Assembly (NCBI RefSeq): GCF_006716675.1
Contig: NZ_VFPM01000002.1
Location: 868,001 to 932,000 of the forward strand
Direction: 5' to 3'
Source of the DNA: Humibacillus xanthopallidus
GTDB taxonomy: Bacteria > Actinomycetota > Actinomycetes > Actinomycetales > Dermatophilaceae
DNA length: 64,000 nt
Position numbers and translations under genes: made by a program. Under the pieces are notes generated by a model. That model did not search any database. It was not told where the DNA came from and saw nothing but the letters and a program-made list of their open reading frames with translations. This document shows positions 25,964 through 38,244 of this stretch, one piece after another (position 1 is the stretch's first letter; every line of letters starts with the position of its first letter).

Positions 25964-27241
25964 ATGGCTGACGACACGTTCTACGGCTCCGACTTCGGTG
26001 CCCTGCAGTCCTTCGACCCCGACATCGCCGGCGTGCTCCTGTCGGAGCTCGACCGCATCCGTGGCGGACTGCAGCTCATCGCGAGCGAGAACATCAGCTC
26101 GCCCGCCGTGCTGACGGCCCTCGGGTCGACCCTGTCGAACAAGTACGCCGAGGGCTACCCCGGCCGGCGCTACTACGGCGGCTGCGCCGAGGTCGACAAG
26201 GCCGAGCAGATCGCCATCGACCGCGCCAAGGAGCTCTTCGGCGCCGACCACGCCAACGTCCAGGCGCACTCGGGCGCGAGCGCGAACCAGGCCGTCTACG
26301 GCGCCTTCATGGCTCCCGGCGACACCATCCTCGCGATGTCGCTGCCGATGGGTGGTCACCTCACCCACGGCACGAAGGTCTCCTTCTCCGGCAAGTGGTT
26401 CAACGCCGTCCACTACGGCGTCGACAGGCTGAGCGAGGACATCGACTACGACCAGGTCGAGGCGCTCGCCAAGGAGCACCGGCCCAAGGTCATCTGCGCG
26501 GGCGGGTCGGCGATCCCACGCCTCATCGACTTCGAGCGCTTCCGCGGCATCGCCGACGAGGTCGGCGCCATCCTCTGGGTCGACGCCGCCCACTTCATCG
26601 GCCTCGTCGCCGGCAAGGCGATCCCGTCGCCGGTGCCCTACGCCGACGTCGTCACCTTCACGACGCACAAGGTGCTGCGCGGCCCCAGGTCCGGCGCCCT
26701 CGTCTGCAAGGCCGAGCACGCGGCGGCCATGGACAAGGCGATCTTCCCGATGATGCAGGGCGGCCCGCAGATGCACACCATCGCGGCCAAGGCGGTCAAC
26801 TTCAAGGAGGCCGCGACCCCGGAGTACGCCCAGTACGCCAAAGAGGTCATCGCCAACAGCCAGCAGCTCGCCGCGAGCCTGCTCGAGCTCGGCATCCGCC
26901 CGACGACCGGCGGCACCGACACCCACCTCGCCCTGCTCGACCTGCAGGCTGTGGGCGTCACGGGCAAGGAGGCCGAGGAGCGTGCCGACGCCGCCGGCAT
27001 CGTGCTCAACAAGAACGCCATCCCGTTCGACCCGCAGAAGGCCAACATCGCCTCCGGCATCCGGGTGGGCACGCCGTCGGTGACGACGCAGGGCATGGGC
27101 GTCGAGGAGATGAAGCAGATCGCCGCTCTCATCCACAAGGCGGTGACCGAGGGTGACGCCGACCCCGACCACGCGGTGAGCAAGGACGTCCGCGCGCAGG
27201 TCACGGACCTCGTGACGCGCTTCCCGGCATACCCCCGCTGA
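25964..27241 (+). CDS. glyA: Serine hydroxymethyltransferase
   Basis: This 425-residue PLP enzyme interconverts serine and glycine and charges tetrahydrofolate with a one-carbon unit. The PLP lysine lies in FTTHKVLRGPRSG. Other signatures are LIASENISSPAVL, SNKYAEGYPGRRYYGG, the VDAAHFIGLVAG strand and SGIRVGTPSVTTQGM. ATG 25964 follows CCGGAG. A possible -10 (TAGAGT) overlaps the tsaC stop. Codons outside the GTATGCCG copy (27226) follow the usual GC-rich pattern. Confidence 0.96.
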   Translation: MADDTFYGSDFGALQSFDPDIAGVLLSELDRIRGGLQLIASENISSPAVLTALGSTLSNKYAEGYPGRRYYGGCAEVDKAEQIAIDRAKELFGADHANVQAHSGASANQAVYGAFMAPGDTILAMSLPMGGHLTHGTKVSFSGKWFNAVHYGVDRLSEDIDYDQVEALAKEHRPKVICAGGSAIPRLIDFERFRGIADEVGAILWVDAAHFIGLVAGKAIPSPVPYADVVTFTTHKVLRGPRSGALVCKAEHAAAMDKAIFPMMQGGPQMHTIAAKAVNFKEAATPEYAQYAKEVIANSQQLAASLLELGIRPTTGGTDTHLALLDLQAVGVTGKEAEERADAAGIVLNKNAIPFDPQKANIASGIRVGTPSVTTQGMGVEEMKQIAALIHKAVTEGDADPDHAVSKDVRAQVTDLVTRFPAYPR

Positions 27242-27285
27242 CCCCGGCGACCCGCCAGCGTCGGCGCCCGAGCGAAGGTCGGTAG

Positions 27286-28383
27286 GTGCACGAGTACGTT
27301 CTCGTCCTCATCGTGGCCGCGGCGGTCACCTACCTCGTGACCCCGTTCATCCGCAGCCTCGCCGTGGCCACGGGCGCCTTCACGGCGGTGCGCGAGCGCG
27401 ACGTCCACACGACCCCGATCCCGCGGCTCGGGGGAGTGGGCATCTACATCGGCTTCGTCGCGGCCGCGCTCGTCGCCCGGGCGCTGCCCTACCTCGGCAC
27501 GCTCTTCTCGACGCGCCAGATCCTCGGCGTCATCGCGGCGGGCGGCATCGTCTGCCTCCTCGGCGCCTTCGACGACATCCGCGAGCTCGACTGGGTCACC
27601 AAGCTCGCCGGGCAGATGCTCGCGGCCGGCCTCATGGCCTACACCGGGGTGCAGCTGCTCTCGCTGCCGATCTTCGGCACGACGATCCTGCCGGTGCCGG
27701 TGCTCGTCAGCTTCACCGTCATCGTCGTGCTCGTGTGGACCAACGCCGTCAACTTCATCGACGGCCTCGACGGCCTCGCCGCGGGGGTGGTCGGCATCGC
27801 CGCCCTGGCGTTCTTCACCTACAGCTACCTCGTGTCGCGCTCGTTCGTGCCGGCCAACGTCTTCTCGACCGCGACCTTCATCTCGGCGGCCCTCGTGGGC
27901 TGTTGCGCGGGCTTCCTCCCGCACAACTTCCACCCGGCCCGCCTCTTCATGGGCGACTCGGGCGCCCTGACCCTGGGCCTGCTCATGTCGGCCGCGACGA
28001 TCACCCTGACGGGCAACGTCGACCCCGGGCAGGTGAGCACCAACGAGGTGTCCGCGGCCTTCCTGCCCATCCTGCTGCCGCTCGCGGTGCTCCTGCTGCC
28101 CCTGCTCGACATGGTGCTCGCGATCGTGCGGCGCACCATGGCGGGGCAGCGACCGTGGCACCCGGACGCCAAGCACCTGCACCACCGCATGCTGAGCATC
28201 GGTCACACCCACCGGCGCGCCGTGCTCATCCTCTATCTGTGGGCCGCGATCGTGGCCCTCGGATCGGTGTCCTTCGTCATCTGGGACGGGTGGCGGCCGC
28301 CCGTCGTGGTGGCCGCGGCCGCGGCGGTCGGGGTGGTGCTCACGGTCCGGCTTCCGCGGTGGAGGGCGTCCGAACGCTTGTGA
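27286..28383 (+). CDS. wecA: Undecaprenyl-phosphate GlcNAc-1-phosphate transferase (WecA/TagO family)
   Basis: This 365-residue polytopic membrane enzyme belongs to the MraY/WecA superfamily and moves GlcNAc-1-phosphate (or a related sugar) onto a polyprenyl phosphate. Typical blocks are RDVHTTPIPRLGG, LLGAFDDI, NAVNFIDGLDGLAAG, HPARLFMGDSGAL and the C-terminal DAKHLHHRML (carbohydrate-recognition loop). About eleven hydrophobic segments are present. In actinobacteria this gene lies directly upstream of the ATP synthase genes, as here, and serves arabinogalactan or teichoic-type wall polymer synthesis. GTG 27286 follows GAAGG. The exact sugar is inferred from the family. Confidence 0.92.
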   Translation: MHEYVLVLIVAAAVTYLVTPFIRSLAVATGAFTAVRERDVHTTPIPRLGGVGIYIGFVAAALVARALPYLGTLFSTRQILGVIAAGGIVCLLGAFDDIRELDWVTKLAGQMLAAGLMAYTGVQLLSLPIFGTTILPVPVLVSFTVIVVLVWTNAVNFIDGLDGLAAGVVGIAALAFFTYSYLVSRSFVPANVFSTATFISAALVGCCAGFLPHNFHPARLFMGDSGALTLGLLMSAATITLTGNVDPGQVSTNEVSAAFLPILLPLAVLLLPLLDMVLAIVRRTMAGQRPWHPDAKHLHHRMLSIGHTHRRAVLILYLWAAIVALGSVSFVIWDGWRPPVVVAAAAAVGVVLTVRLPRWRASERL

Positions 28384-28418
28384 TAGCATTCACAAGCACC
28401 TTGGGAGAACCTGATAAC
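28377..28418 (+). promoter_or_regulatory. Putative atp promoter with palindromic operator
   Basis: CTTGTGA (28377-28383) and TCACAAG (28390-28396) form an inverted repeat with a 6-nt loop, overlapping the wecA stop. TTCACA (28389-28394) and GATAAC (28413-28418) could be -35 and -10, spaced 18 nt. A leader hairpin GTGCGG/CCGCAC lies at 28432-28452. Confidence 0.5.
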
Positions 28419-28519
28419 CGGTCTCGGGGTGGTGCGGAAAGCCTTCCCGCACAAGACGATCGAGCCCAACCCCGCCCCGCCAGCAGAACGCCTCACGACG
28501 CAGACCAGGCAGGTTTTTC

Positions 28520-28990
28520 TTGAGCGCCACACCGGCCCGCACCGCATCACAGTCCGATGCGTTCGCGCAGCTTCTCCGCGGCTCGCTCCTGCCGACCGTC
28601 GTCGCCGCGCTCGGCTGCATCGTCGTGGGCCTCTTCTCGAGCCCCAAGGCCGCGTGGTCGGCCGCCTTCGGTGCCGCGCTCGTCATCTTCTTCTTCAGCC
28701 TGACGCTCCTCGTCATGAAGCGCACGGCCGACCTGCCGCCCACGACCGTCATGATCGTCGTGATGCTCACCTACACCTTCAAGGTGATCGTCCTCGGCGT
28801 CGCGATGTTCCTGCTGCGCGACGTCAGCTGGGTGTCGGGGTATGCCGTGGGGCTGGCGATCACCGTCTGCGCCCTCGTGTGGCTCTTCTTCGAGATGCGG
28901 GCCTACAAGCGGCTGCGCATCTTCGCCTACGATCCTGACGGCGCCGCTGCCCTCGACACGACGTCTCGGGAGCCGCGTGATGAGTCGTGA
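28520..28990 (+). CDS. atpI: ATP synthase protein I-like membrane protein
   Basis: This 156-residue protein has four hydrophobic segments (about 24-42, 46-66, 75-98 and 104-124), as in the actinobacterial AtpI-like proteins encoded upstream of atpB, thought to help rotor-ring assembly. I chose the TTG at 28520, the only start near the beginning of the conserved part; a weak AGG precedes it. The 3' end overlaps a GTG that opens the frame of the next small gene, whose better start is ATG 29005. Assignment rests on position and topology. Confidence 0.75.
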   Translation: MSATPARTASQSDAFAQLLRGSLLPTVVAALGCIVVGLFSSPKAAWSAAFGAALVIFFFSLTLLVMKRTADLPPTTVMIVVMLTYTFKVIVLGVAMFLLRDVSWVSGYAVGLAITVCALVWLFFEMRAYKRLRIFAYDPDGAAALDTTSREPRDES

Positions 28991-29004
28991 GATCGGAGGG
29001 CGCG

Positions 29005-29277
29005 ATGTCGACCCCACCGTCCGGTGCCCCGGGCTTCGAGGAGACGCCCGGCGAGAGCGCCGAGGAGAAGAAGGAGCGCGAGCGGCAGTTCAACCTGCGC
29101 GAGTCCAACTCTGCGTGGAAGGCCGTCGCCTACCTCATCACCGGTCCGCTGATCTATGGCGGGCTGGGTGCCCTGCTCGACCACTGGCTGGGCACGACCT
29201 GGCTGGTCGGAGCGGGGATCGTCGGTGGGATGGCCCTGTCGCTCTACCTGATCTGGTTCCGATACGGTACCCATTGA
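29005..29277 (+). CDS. AtpZ/AtpI-family assembly protein
   Basis: This 90-residue protein has a charged N-terminal half and two hydrophobic segments (about 40-58 and 64-84: GPLIYGGLGALLDHWLGTTWLVGAG). The GxLxDxWLGTxxxxxxxG core is typical of AtpZ-type partners of ATP synthase, thought to assist Mg2+ uptake or assembly. ATG 29005 has GGAGGG at good spacing. The 160-bp gap to atpB shows no clear feature apart from the AAGGAG of atpB itself. Confidence 0.78.
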   Translation: MSTPPSGAPGFEETPGESAEEKKERERQFNLRESNSAWKAVAYLITGPLIYGGLGALLDHWLGTTWLVGAGIVGGMALSLYLIWFRYGTH

Positions 29278-29437
29278 GCCACCCGGCGGGCCGGCTCGTC
29301 CCCGCGCCCCCCGACGGTGTGCGAGCGACCGGCCCCGCTGGCCGGAGCCCCCTCGGTCCGGTGCCCGCCAGAGACTTTTCGACCGTCGAGATGCAGCGCG
29401 TCGCGACACCTGCCCCAGTCCTACGAAGGAGTAACCC

Positions 29438-30220
29438 GTGAGCCTCGTGTCCGCCGCGCCCTCGGAGTACACCGCGCCCGGTGTCGAGGAGTTCTGGCAG
29501 CCGCTCTTCGGGACCGACGGTCCCTGGGCGATCACCCGCCCCATGCTGCTCATGGCCATCTCGGCGGGCCTGATCATCTGGTTCCTGCTCGCCACGACCC
29601 GCAAGAAGGCGCTCGTGCCGAGCCGGGGTCAGATGTCGACCGAGGCGGTCTACGGCCTGGTGCGCAACGGCATCGCCAAGGACCTCATCGGCAGCAAGGA
29701 GTTCCTGCGGTTCGTCCCGCTGCTCTTCTCGCTCTTCATGATCATCCTCGTCAACAACCTCTTCGGCGTGCTCCCGCCGTTCAGCTACCCGACGATGAGC
29801 CGCATCGGCTTCCCGATCGCTCTGTCGCTCATCGTGTGGGTCGTCTTCCACGCCGTCGGCATGAAGAAGCACGGCTTCATCGGCTACTGGAAGTCGCTCG
29901 TCCCCTCCGGGCTGCCCAAGGGAATGATCCTGCCGATCTTCTTCCTCGAGCTCATCACCGACCTGTTCACCCGGCCGGTCACCCTCGCCCTGCGACTCTT
30001 CGGCAACATGTTCGCCGGCCACATCCTCATCGTGCTGTTCATCACCGGTGGCTGGTACATGCTCACCTCGGGCGGCATCCTCGTCATCGCCGGCGGTGTC
30101 ACGTGGATCTTCGCCGTCGTCATGACGCTCTTCGAGCTGCTGGTCGAGTTCCTGCAGGCCTACGTCTTCACCCTCCTCGCGGCTCTCTACATCGGCGGCG
30201 CCATCGCCGACGAGCACTGA
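29438..30220 (+). CDS. atpB: ATP synthase subunit a
   Basis: This 260-residue membrane subunit forms the proton half-channels of Fo. The essential arginine is in [13 protein letters not shown], within the conserved helix next to the c-ring. Five to six hydrophobic segments are present, and the closing helix [19 protein letters not shown] is typical. GTG 29438 follows AAGGAG. The order B-E-F-H-A-G-D is the usual one. Confidence 0.97.
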   Translation: MSLVSAAPSEYTAPGVEEFWQPLFGTDGPWAITRPMLLMAISAGLIIWFLLATTRKKALVPSRGQMSTEAVYGLVRNGIAKDLIGSKEFLRFVPLLFSLFMIILVNNLFGVLPPFSYPTMSRIGFPIALSLIVWVVFHAVGMKKHGFIGYWKSLVPSGLPKGMILPIFFLELITDLFTRPVTLALRLFGNMFAGHILIVLFITGGWYMLTSGGILVIAGGVTWIFAVVMTLFELLVEFLQAYVFTLLAALYIGGAIADEH

Positions 30221-30323
30221 GCTCCGCACGCTCCACCGCATCACTGCGTACCACCCCAGCACGACCCCGTACGACCCCGGCGGCAGACGTCATCGGGAAC
30301 GACAAGAAGGAAATGGACACAAC

Positions 30324-30533
30324 ATGACTGGCAACATCGCCATCCTCGGTTACGGCCTCTCCGCCATCGGCCCCGGTATCGGTGTCGGTCTCATCTTCGC
30401 CGCCTACATCAACGGCGTTGCCCGTCAGCCTGAGGCGCGCGGCATGCTCCAGCCGATCGCCTTCCTCGGCATGGCCATCACCGAGGCGCTCGCCATCTTC
30501 GGTATCGCGCTCGCGTTCGTCTTCAAGGCCTGA
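30324..30533 (+). CDS. atpE: ATP synthase subunit c
   Basis: This 69-residue hairpin protein forms the rotor ring. The glycine motif GPGIGVG in the first helix and the ion-binding glutamate in [10 protein letters not shown] of the second helix are both present. ATG 30324 is preceded by AGAAGG. The glutamate context has no extra Ser/Thr ligand typical of sodium rings, which fits proton use. Confidence 0.97.
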   Translation: MTGNIAILGYGLSAIGPGIGVGLIFAAYINGVARQPEARGMLQPIAFLGMAITEALAIFGIALAFVFKA

Positions 30534-30581
30534 CGCCCTCCGGGGCCGATCAGGACCGTCGACGCACTCGATTCTCTCTAG

Positions 30582-31168
<587 letters not shown>

Positions 31169-31169
<1 letters not shown>

Positions 31170-31981
31170 TGCAGGGATCCTCACGCGCAGCTGCGGCCGG
31201 GAGCCGCGAGGCGTTCACCGGTGTGCTCGCTGCCGGCGCCGACCGCACGCGGTTGGCCGAGGAGCTCTTCGCCGTCGTCGCCCTTCTCGACAGCAACGTC
31301 ACCCTGCGTCGCGCGGTCGCCGACCCGTCGCACGACGGCGCCCGCAAGACCGATCTGGCCGAGCGGCTCTTCGCCGGTCGGGTGGGGGCCGAGGCGCTGG
31401 TGGTGCTCAAGGGCGTCGTCAGCCAGCGGTGGAGCTCCGAGCGCGACCTCTCCGACACCCTGGAGCGGTATGCCGTGGAGTCCGTCATCGCCGATGCCGA
31501 GACGCAGGACAGCGCCGACCGCGTCGAGGACGAGCTCTTCCGCTTCGAGCGGATCGTCGCGGCCGACCCGGACCTGCGCGCGGCCCTGACCGATGCCCAG
31601 GCCTCGACCGAGCGGCGCTCGGCGCTCATCGGCTCGCTGCTCGAGGGCAAGGTGACGCCGCAGACCCTGGTGCTCGCACGCCAGGCCGTCCTGTCGCCGC
31701 GGGGTCGTCGCTTCGACTCCGTCGTGCGCGAGTACCTCGAGATCGCGGCCACCCGTCGTGAGCAGCAGACGGCCACCGTCATCTCGGCGGTGCCGCTCGG
31801 CGAGCAGGAGCGTTCGCGTCTCGCGGCCGGACTGTCGGCGATCTACGGCGGCAAGGTCCACGTCAACACCGTCGTCGACCCCCGGGTCCTGGGCGGCATC
31901 AAGGTCGAGATCGGTGACGAGGTCATCGACGGCACCGTCATCCGCAAGCTCGACGCGGCACGCCGCGCCATGGGTGCCTGA
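31169..31981 (+). CDS. atpH: ATP synthase subunit delta
   Basis: This 270-residue subunit joins the b stalk to the top of F1. The N-terminal helical domain and the C-terminal conserved KVHVNTVVDPRVLGGIKVEIGDEVIDGT block are clear. The longer form (about 270 rather than 180 residues) is normal in actinobacteria, although here it is a separate gene and not fused to subunit b as in mycobacteria. ATG 31169 overlaps the atpF stop. Confidence 0.95.
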
Positions 31982-32049
31982 GCACCAACCCCCAGCTCTA
32001 GAGAAACCACCGACCCGCACGCGGGTCGAAACCGAGGAGAAGATCTGAC

Positions 32050-33681
32050 ATGACGGAGCTTTCGATCCGTCCGGAGGAGATCCGGGACGCGCTGGACTCG
32101 TTCGTCCAGTCCTACGAGCCCGGCGCAGCCTCCCGCGAAGAGGTCGGCCGCGTCACGGACGCCGGCGACGGCATCGCCCACGTCGAGGGTCTTCCCTCGG
32201 CCATGACCAACGAGCTGCTGCAGTTCGAGGACGGCACCCTGGGCCTCGCGCTCAACCTCGACGTCCACGAGATCGGTGTCGTCGTCCTCGGAGACTTCGC
32301 CGGCATCGAGGAGGGTCAGGTCGTCAAGCGCACGGGCGAGGTCCTCTCCGTCCCCGTGGGCGACGCGTTCCTCGGGCGCGTCGTCGACCCGCTCGGCACG
32401 CCGATCGACGGTCTGGGCGACATCGAGTCCGAGGGCCGCCGCGCCCTCGAGCTGCAGGCGCCCAACGTCGTGCAGCGCAAGTCGGTGCACGAGCCGCTCC
32501 AGACCGGCATCAAGTCGATCGACGCGATGACCCCGATCGGTCGCGGCCAGCGCCAGCTCATCATCGGCGACCGCCAGACCGGCAAGACGACGGTCGCGAT
32601 CGACACGATCATCAACCAGAAGCGCAACTGGGAGTCGGGCGACCCCGACCAGCAGGTGCGGTGCATCTACGTCGGCATCGGTCAGAAGGGCTCGACCATC
32701 GCGTCGGTCCGCGGCACCCTCGAGGAGGCCGGCGCGCTCGAGTACACGACGATCGTCGCGGCTCCCGCGTCCGACTCGGCCGGCTTCAAGTACCTCGCCC
32801 CCTACACCGGCTCGGCCATCGGCCAGCACTGGATGTACCAGGGCAAGCACGTCCTCATCGTCTTCGACGACCTGAGCAAGCAGGCCGAGGCCTACCGCGC
32901 CGTGTCGCTGCTGCTGCGCCGCCCGCCGGGCCGCGAGGCCTACCCGGGTGACGTCTTCTACCTGCACTCGCGCCTTCTCGAGCGTTGCGCGAAGCTCTCC
33001 GACGATCTGGGCCACGGCTCGATGACCGGCCTGCCGATCATCGAGACCAAGGCCGGTGACGTGTCGGCCTACATCCCGACCAACGTCATCTCGATCACGG
33101 ACGGCCAGATCTACCTGCAGGCCGACCTGTTCAACGCCAACGTCCGTCCCGCCATCGACGTGGGTGTGTCGGTCTCCCGAGTCGGCGGCGCCGCGCAGAT
33201 CAAGGCGATGAAGTCGGTCGCCGGCCGCCTCAAGCTCGACCTCGCGCAGTTCCGCGCCATGGAGGCCTTCGCGATGTTCGCCTCCGACCTCGACCCCGCG
33301 TCGCGAGCCCAGCTCGCCCGTGGTGCGCGCCTCGTCGAGCTGCTCAAGCAGCCGCAGAGCAACCCGTACCCCGTCGAGGAGCAGGTCGTCTCGGTGTGGG
33401 CCGGCACGACGGGCAAGCTCGACGACATCGCCGTCGAGGACGTCCGCCCCTTCGAGACCGAGCTGCTCGAGACCCTACGTCGCGACGGCAAGATCCTCCA
33501 GACCATCCGCGAGACGCAGAAGCTCGACGAGGACACCGAGAACGCGCTCTCCAAGGTCGTCGACGACGTGAAGTTCACCTTCCGCGGCTCGGGCCGCGAT
33601 GGCCTGCAGGCCGGCCAGGAGGACGTCGAGGAGCTCGAGGAGACCGAGATCGACCAGGCGAGGATCGTCAAGAACAAGTAG
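32050..33681 (+). CDS. atpA: ATP synthase subunit alpha
   Basis: The 543-residue regulatory subunit of F1 has Walker [10 protein letters not shown], the [14 protein letters not shown] region near the catalytic interface, and the beta-barrel N-terminus. The C-terminal extension beyond about 510 is acidic ([13 protein letters not shown]), a common actinobacterial trait. ATG 32050 follows GAGGAGAAG. A 127-bp gap with a hairpin built from two GTATGCCG copies separates it from atpG. Confidence 0.97.
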   Translation: MTELSIRPEEIRDALDSFVQSYEPGAASREEVGRVTDAGDGIAHVEGLPSAMTNELLQFEDGTLGLALNLDVHEIGVVVLGDFAGIEEGQVVKRTGEVLSVPVGDAFLGRVVDPLGTPIDGLGDIESEGRRALELQAPNVVQRKSVHEPLQTGIKSIDAMTPIGRGQRQLIIGDRQTGKTTVAIDTIINQKRNWESGDPDQQVRCIYVGIGQKGSTIASVRGTLEEAGALEYTTIVAAPASDSAGFKYLAPYTGSAIGQHWMYQGKHVLIVFDDLSKQAEAYRAVSLLLRRPPGREAYPGDVFYLHSRLLERCAKLSDDLGHGSMTGLPIIETKAGDVSAYIPTNVISITDGQIYLQADLFNANVRPAIDVGVSVSRVGGAAQIKAMKSVAGRLKLDLAQFRAMEAFAMFASDLDPASRAQLARGARLVELLKQPQSNPYPVEEQVVSVWAGTTGKLDDIAVEDVRPFETELLETLRRDGKILQTIRETQKLDEDTENALSKVVDDVKFTFRGSGRDGLQAGQEDVEELEETEIDQARIVKNK

Positions 33682-33689
33682 CACCACCC

Positions 33690-33749
33690 GGTATGCCGTC
33701 CTGACCGGTCCCCCCGCGCGTGACGCGGGTGCCCGCCGGACGGCATACC
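33690..33749. terminator. Hairpin between atpA and atpG with an inverted GTATGCCG pair
   Basis: GGTATGCCGTCC (33690-33701) pairs perfectly with its reverse complement (33738-33749). An inner CCCGCG/CGCGGG hairpin sits within, so the whole can form a branched stem. Inside the atp operon this may attenuate, act as a processing site, or simply be tolerated. Confidence 0.75.
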
Positions 33750-33808
33750 GGAACGGCTGTCGCCGACCGAACGCCCACACCCCACACCGACCAAGAGAGG
33801 CGGAGCGC

Positions 33809-34750
33809 ATGGGAGCGCAGATGCGGATCTACCGCCAGCGCATCAAGTCCGTCAACTCCATCAAGAAGATCACGAACGCGATGGAGCTGATCGCGGCAGC
33901 GCGCGTCATCAAGGCCCGGCAGCGGGCCACCGAGGCGATGCCGTACACCACCGCGCTGACCCGGGCCGTGAGCGCGGTCGCGTCGAACACCAACGAGGAC
34001 CACCCGCTGACGACCTCGATCACCGACGCCAAGCGCGCCGGCGTCGTGATCATCACGGCCGACCGCGGTCTCGCCGGTGCCTACTCGGTGGCCGCCCTCA
34101 AGCGCGCCGCCGAGCTCGTCGCCCTCCTCGAGAGCGAGGGCAAGGAGGTCGTGCCCTACCTCGTCGGTCGCAAGGCCGTCAGCTACTACAAGTTCCGCAA
34201 GCGCGAGTACGCGCAGGAGTGGACCGGCTTCACCGACGCCCCGACGTTCGAGAACGCCAAGGAGATCGCCGACCGGATCACGGCCGACTTCCTCAAGGAG
34301 TACGCCGAGGGCGGCATGGACGAGATCCACCTCGTCTACACCCGCTTCCGCTCGATGGTGCGCCAGGACCCGCACGTGCTGCGCCTGCTGCCCCTCGAGG
34401 TCGTCGACAAGGACGTCGACGGCGACAGCGACCGAGGTCTCGACTTCACGGTCCAGCACTACGACGAGGGCCAGCTCGCCCCGGAGTACGACTTCGAGCC
34501 GAGCGCCTCGGAGGTGCTCGACCGGCTGCTGCCGAAGTACGTGCGCAACCGCATCTACACGGCGCTGCTCAGCTCGTCGGCCTCGGAGCTCGCTGCCCGC
34601 CAGCGCGCGATGAAGTCGGCCACCGACAACGCGACGGAGCTGATCAAGACCTACCAGCGCCTCGCCAACCAGGCCCGCCAGGCCGGTATCACCCAAGAGA
34701 TCAGCGAAATCGTGGGCGGCGCCAACGCCCTCGCGGACGCCAAGAAGTAA
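33809..34750 (+). CDS. atpG: ATP synthase subunit gamma
   Basis: This 313-residue central-shaft subunit begins [30 protein letters not shown] and ends with the matching C-terminal helix ([24 protein letters not shown]). ATG 33809 follows AGAGAGGCGGAG. The frame extends upstream into atpA, but the conserved N-terminal helix fixes the start. An insert of acidic residues ([13 protein letters not shown]) lies mid-protein, as in related actinobacteria. Confidence 0.97.
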   Translation: MGAQMRIYRQRIKSVNSIKKITNAMELIAAARVIKARQRATEAMPYTTALTRAVSAVASNTNEDHPLTTSITDAKRAGVVIITADRGLAGAYSVAALKRAAELVALLESEGKEVVPYLVGRKAVSYYKFRKREYAQEWTGFTDAPTFENAKEIADRITADFLKEYAEGGMDEIHLVYTRFRSMVRQDPHVLRLLPLEVVDKDVDGDSDRGLDFTVQHYDEGQLAPEYDFEPSASEVLDRLLPKYVRNRIYTALLSSSASELAARQRAMKSATDNATELIKTYQRLANQARQAGITQEISEIVGGANALADAKK

Positions 34751-36238
<1,488 letters not shown>

Positions 36239-36287
36239 GCACCCTTCGACCGGAGTGACCGGTAGAACCCGACGACGGGGAGGCGCC

Positions 36288-38039
36288 TTGACGGCCCTCC
36301 CCGTTCGTCGTCTCGCCATCCCGATCCTGATCGTCGTCGGGGCCGTCGCGCTCGGCCTGCGGGCGCGGCTCGGGCTCGACCTCGGCGACGGCACCCACGC
36401 CGTCGAGCTGTCGATGCGGCTCGCCCGCGGCGACCAGCCCTTCCGTGACGAGATGAACCTCCAGGTGCTCGGCGCCTGGCCGGCCGTGCCGTTCGTCTGG
36501 GTGTGGCTGCACACCGTGGGCATCGACGGCATCGTCCTCGCCTCCCGGGTCTACTTCGTCGTGCTCGCCCTCGGCGTGGCGGCTGTGGCCTGGCGGGCGG
36601 TCGCCGGCGCGCTCGGGCAGGTCACTGCCGGGGTGGCGGCCGTCGCCGCGGTCGTGCCGACGGCCTACAACCTGCAGCTCGTCGGCTACAACACGACCCC
36701 TGCGCTGCTCTACCTCGTCGCTGCGAGCAGCGCCGTCGGGGCCATGGTCAGACGATCAGCTGCGTCGTCGTCGGCCCGCTGGGCGGTGGTGTGGGCGGTG
36801 GTGGGGGGAGCTGCCGCGGCGCTGGGGGCCGTGAGCCACCCCGTCACGGCGCCGGCCGGCATCGTCCTGCTGCTCGCGAGCGTGCTGTGGGCCCGTGGCC
36901 GGGTGCGCCTGGCCCTCGCCGGTGGCGCCGCCGGTGCCGCCGCCGTGGTCGCTGCCCTGGCGATCGTCCTCTGGGGCGTCGGGCACGTGCGCGAGACGCT
37001 CGCCTTCACGGCCGACTACCGGGGCGAGCAGGTCGACCGGGCCGGCCGCGTCGCCGGGTGGCTGGCCTACGTCGGCGGCGAGCTCGCCCAGCCCACAGTT
37101 CTCGTCACCCTGGCGCTCGGCGTCGCCGCAGCCGTTGCGCTCGCCTGTCGCAACGCCCTCGCCGGGCCGCTGCTGTTCGGCGCGGTGGTCCTGGCCGCGG
37201 GCGCGGGACTCACCCGGGGCGCGAGCTCCGCCACCTTCAGCGTGAGCGCGTGGCTCAGCCCCGTGATGGCGCTCGTGCTCTCGCTCGTCCTGCTGCCGGC
37301 GGCCATCGTGGCAGCGACCCTCCTGCGCGGAGCAGCTGTGCGTCTGCTGACGATCGGCGTGATCCCGAGTGCGGTCGGAGTGCTGTGCGTCGCAGCCTTC
37401 ACCGCGTCGTCGCCCACGTGGGGCGCCGTGGGGTCCTGCCTCGCCCCGGCCGTCTTCGCCGCGCTCGCGTGCGCCCTCTGCGGCGTGGTGCGTCTCGGTG
37501 TGCCGGACGGCGCTGCGTCCAGCGAGGGCAGGGCCCGGGTCGCACCGTGGTCGGCCGCTGCCGTCGGCTCCGCAGTCCTGCTCGCGCTCTTCGCCTCGCA
37601 CCTGGCGACGAGCTTCCGTGACGGCCCGCTCGGGCGGCTCGACGCCGCAGCCCCGACGGGGGCGTATGCCGGCCTGCTGACGACCGCTCGTCGCGCTGAC
37701 GACGTCGCGGCCGCCCAGGCCGCTCTGAAGTCCTGCGCCACCCCGGGGTCGAGCGTGCTCGCGATCGGCTACCCGGCGGCATACCTCATGGGTGACGTCC
37801 GGTTCGACACCCCGGTCACGTGGCTCGCCGACTTCGGGCCGAGCACCTCGCACCTCGTCCGGTGGTTCGAGCAGCGGCAGGCCGTCCCCGACTGCGTCGT
37901 GCGGCCGGCGCGCTGGTGGCAGGGGAGTGAGGGCGCGACCGATCCGCACGCCGACCCGCTACGTGCCTGGGTCGAGGCGCGCTACGGCCCCGTGGCCACG
38001 ACACCGACGCTGGTCGTCCTGCGCAGGAGCGCCGGATGA
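36288..38039 (+). CDS. Polytopic membrane protein, GT-C glycosyltransferase-like
   Basis: This 583-residue protein has about twelve hydrophobic segments. Its first extracytoplasmic loop, DLGDGTHAVELSMRLARGDQPFRDEMN, resembles the acidic-motif loop of GT-C enzymes of the ArnT/PMT type, which use polyprenyl-phosphate sugars. The C-terminal soluble stretch (about 480-580) contains the segment SVLAIGYPAAYLMGDVRFDTPVTW. The substrate is unknown, and the GT-C link is inference. TTG 36288 was chosen because GGGGAGG lies 5 nt upstream; GTG 36255 is an alternative. It is part of the block that separates atpD from atpC. Confidence 0.6.
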   Translation: MTALPVRRLAIPILIVVGAVALGLRARLGLDLGDGTHAVELSMRLARGDQPFRDEMNLQVLGAWPAVPFVWVWLHTVGIDGIVLASRVYFVVLALGVAAVAWRAVAGALGQVTAGVAAVAAVVPTAYNLQLVGYNTTPALLYLVAASSAVGAMVRRSAASSSARWAVVWAVVGGAAAALGAVSHPVTAPAGIVLLLASVLWARGRVRLALAGGAAGAAAVVAALAIVLWGVGHVRETLAFTADYRGEQVDRAGRVAGWLAYVGGELAQPTVLVTLALGVAAAVALACRNALAGPLLFGAVVLAAGAGLTRGASSATFSVSAWLSPVMALVLSLVLLPAAIVAATLLRGAAVRLLTIGVIPSAVGVLCVAAFTASSPTWGAVGSCLAPAVFAALACALCGVVRLGVPDGAASSEGRARVAPWSAAAVGSAVLLALFASHLATSFRDGPLGRLDAAAPTGAYAGLLTTARRADDVAAAQAALKSCATPGSSVLAIGYPAAYLMGDVRFDTPVTWLADFGPSTSHLVRWFEQRQAVPDCVVRPARWWQGSEGATDPHADPLRAWVEARYGPVATTPTLVVLRRSAG

Positions 38040-38145
38040 CGAGCAGACTGGGAGACGTGTGGGGTCGGTCACAGGGGTTCGCGCGGGGGTCCGTGCGGGC
38101 ATGGTCGCTCCCGAGCGGGTGTTGACCCAGTGACGGCCCAGAGCC

Positions 38146-38178
38146 AACCCGGAGACAACCCGGAGACAACCCGGTGAC
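38146..38178 (+). repeat. Three tandem 11-bp repeats upstream of ndh
   Basis: AACCCGGAGAC occurs twice in tandem (38146, 38157) and a third time as AACCCGGTGAC (38168). The 11-bp period places each copy on nearly the same face of the helix, so a regulator-binding array is possible. TTGACC at 38122 upstream could be a -35 box, but no matching -10 is clear. Confidence 0.8.
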
Positions 38179-38244
38179 GACCGCACCACCGACGACGATG
38201 TCGAGCATGACCGACCATGAACGACAAGCACCAAGGAGCCCCAC

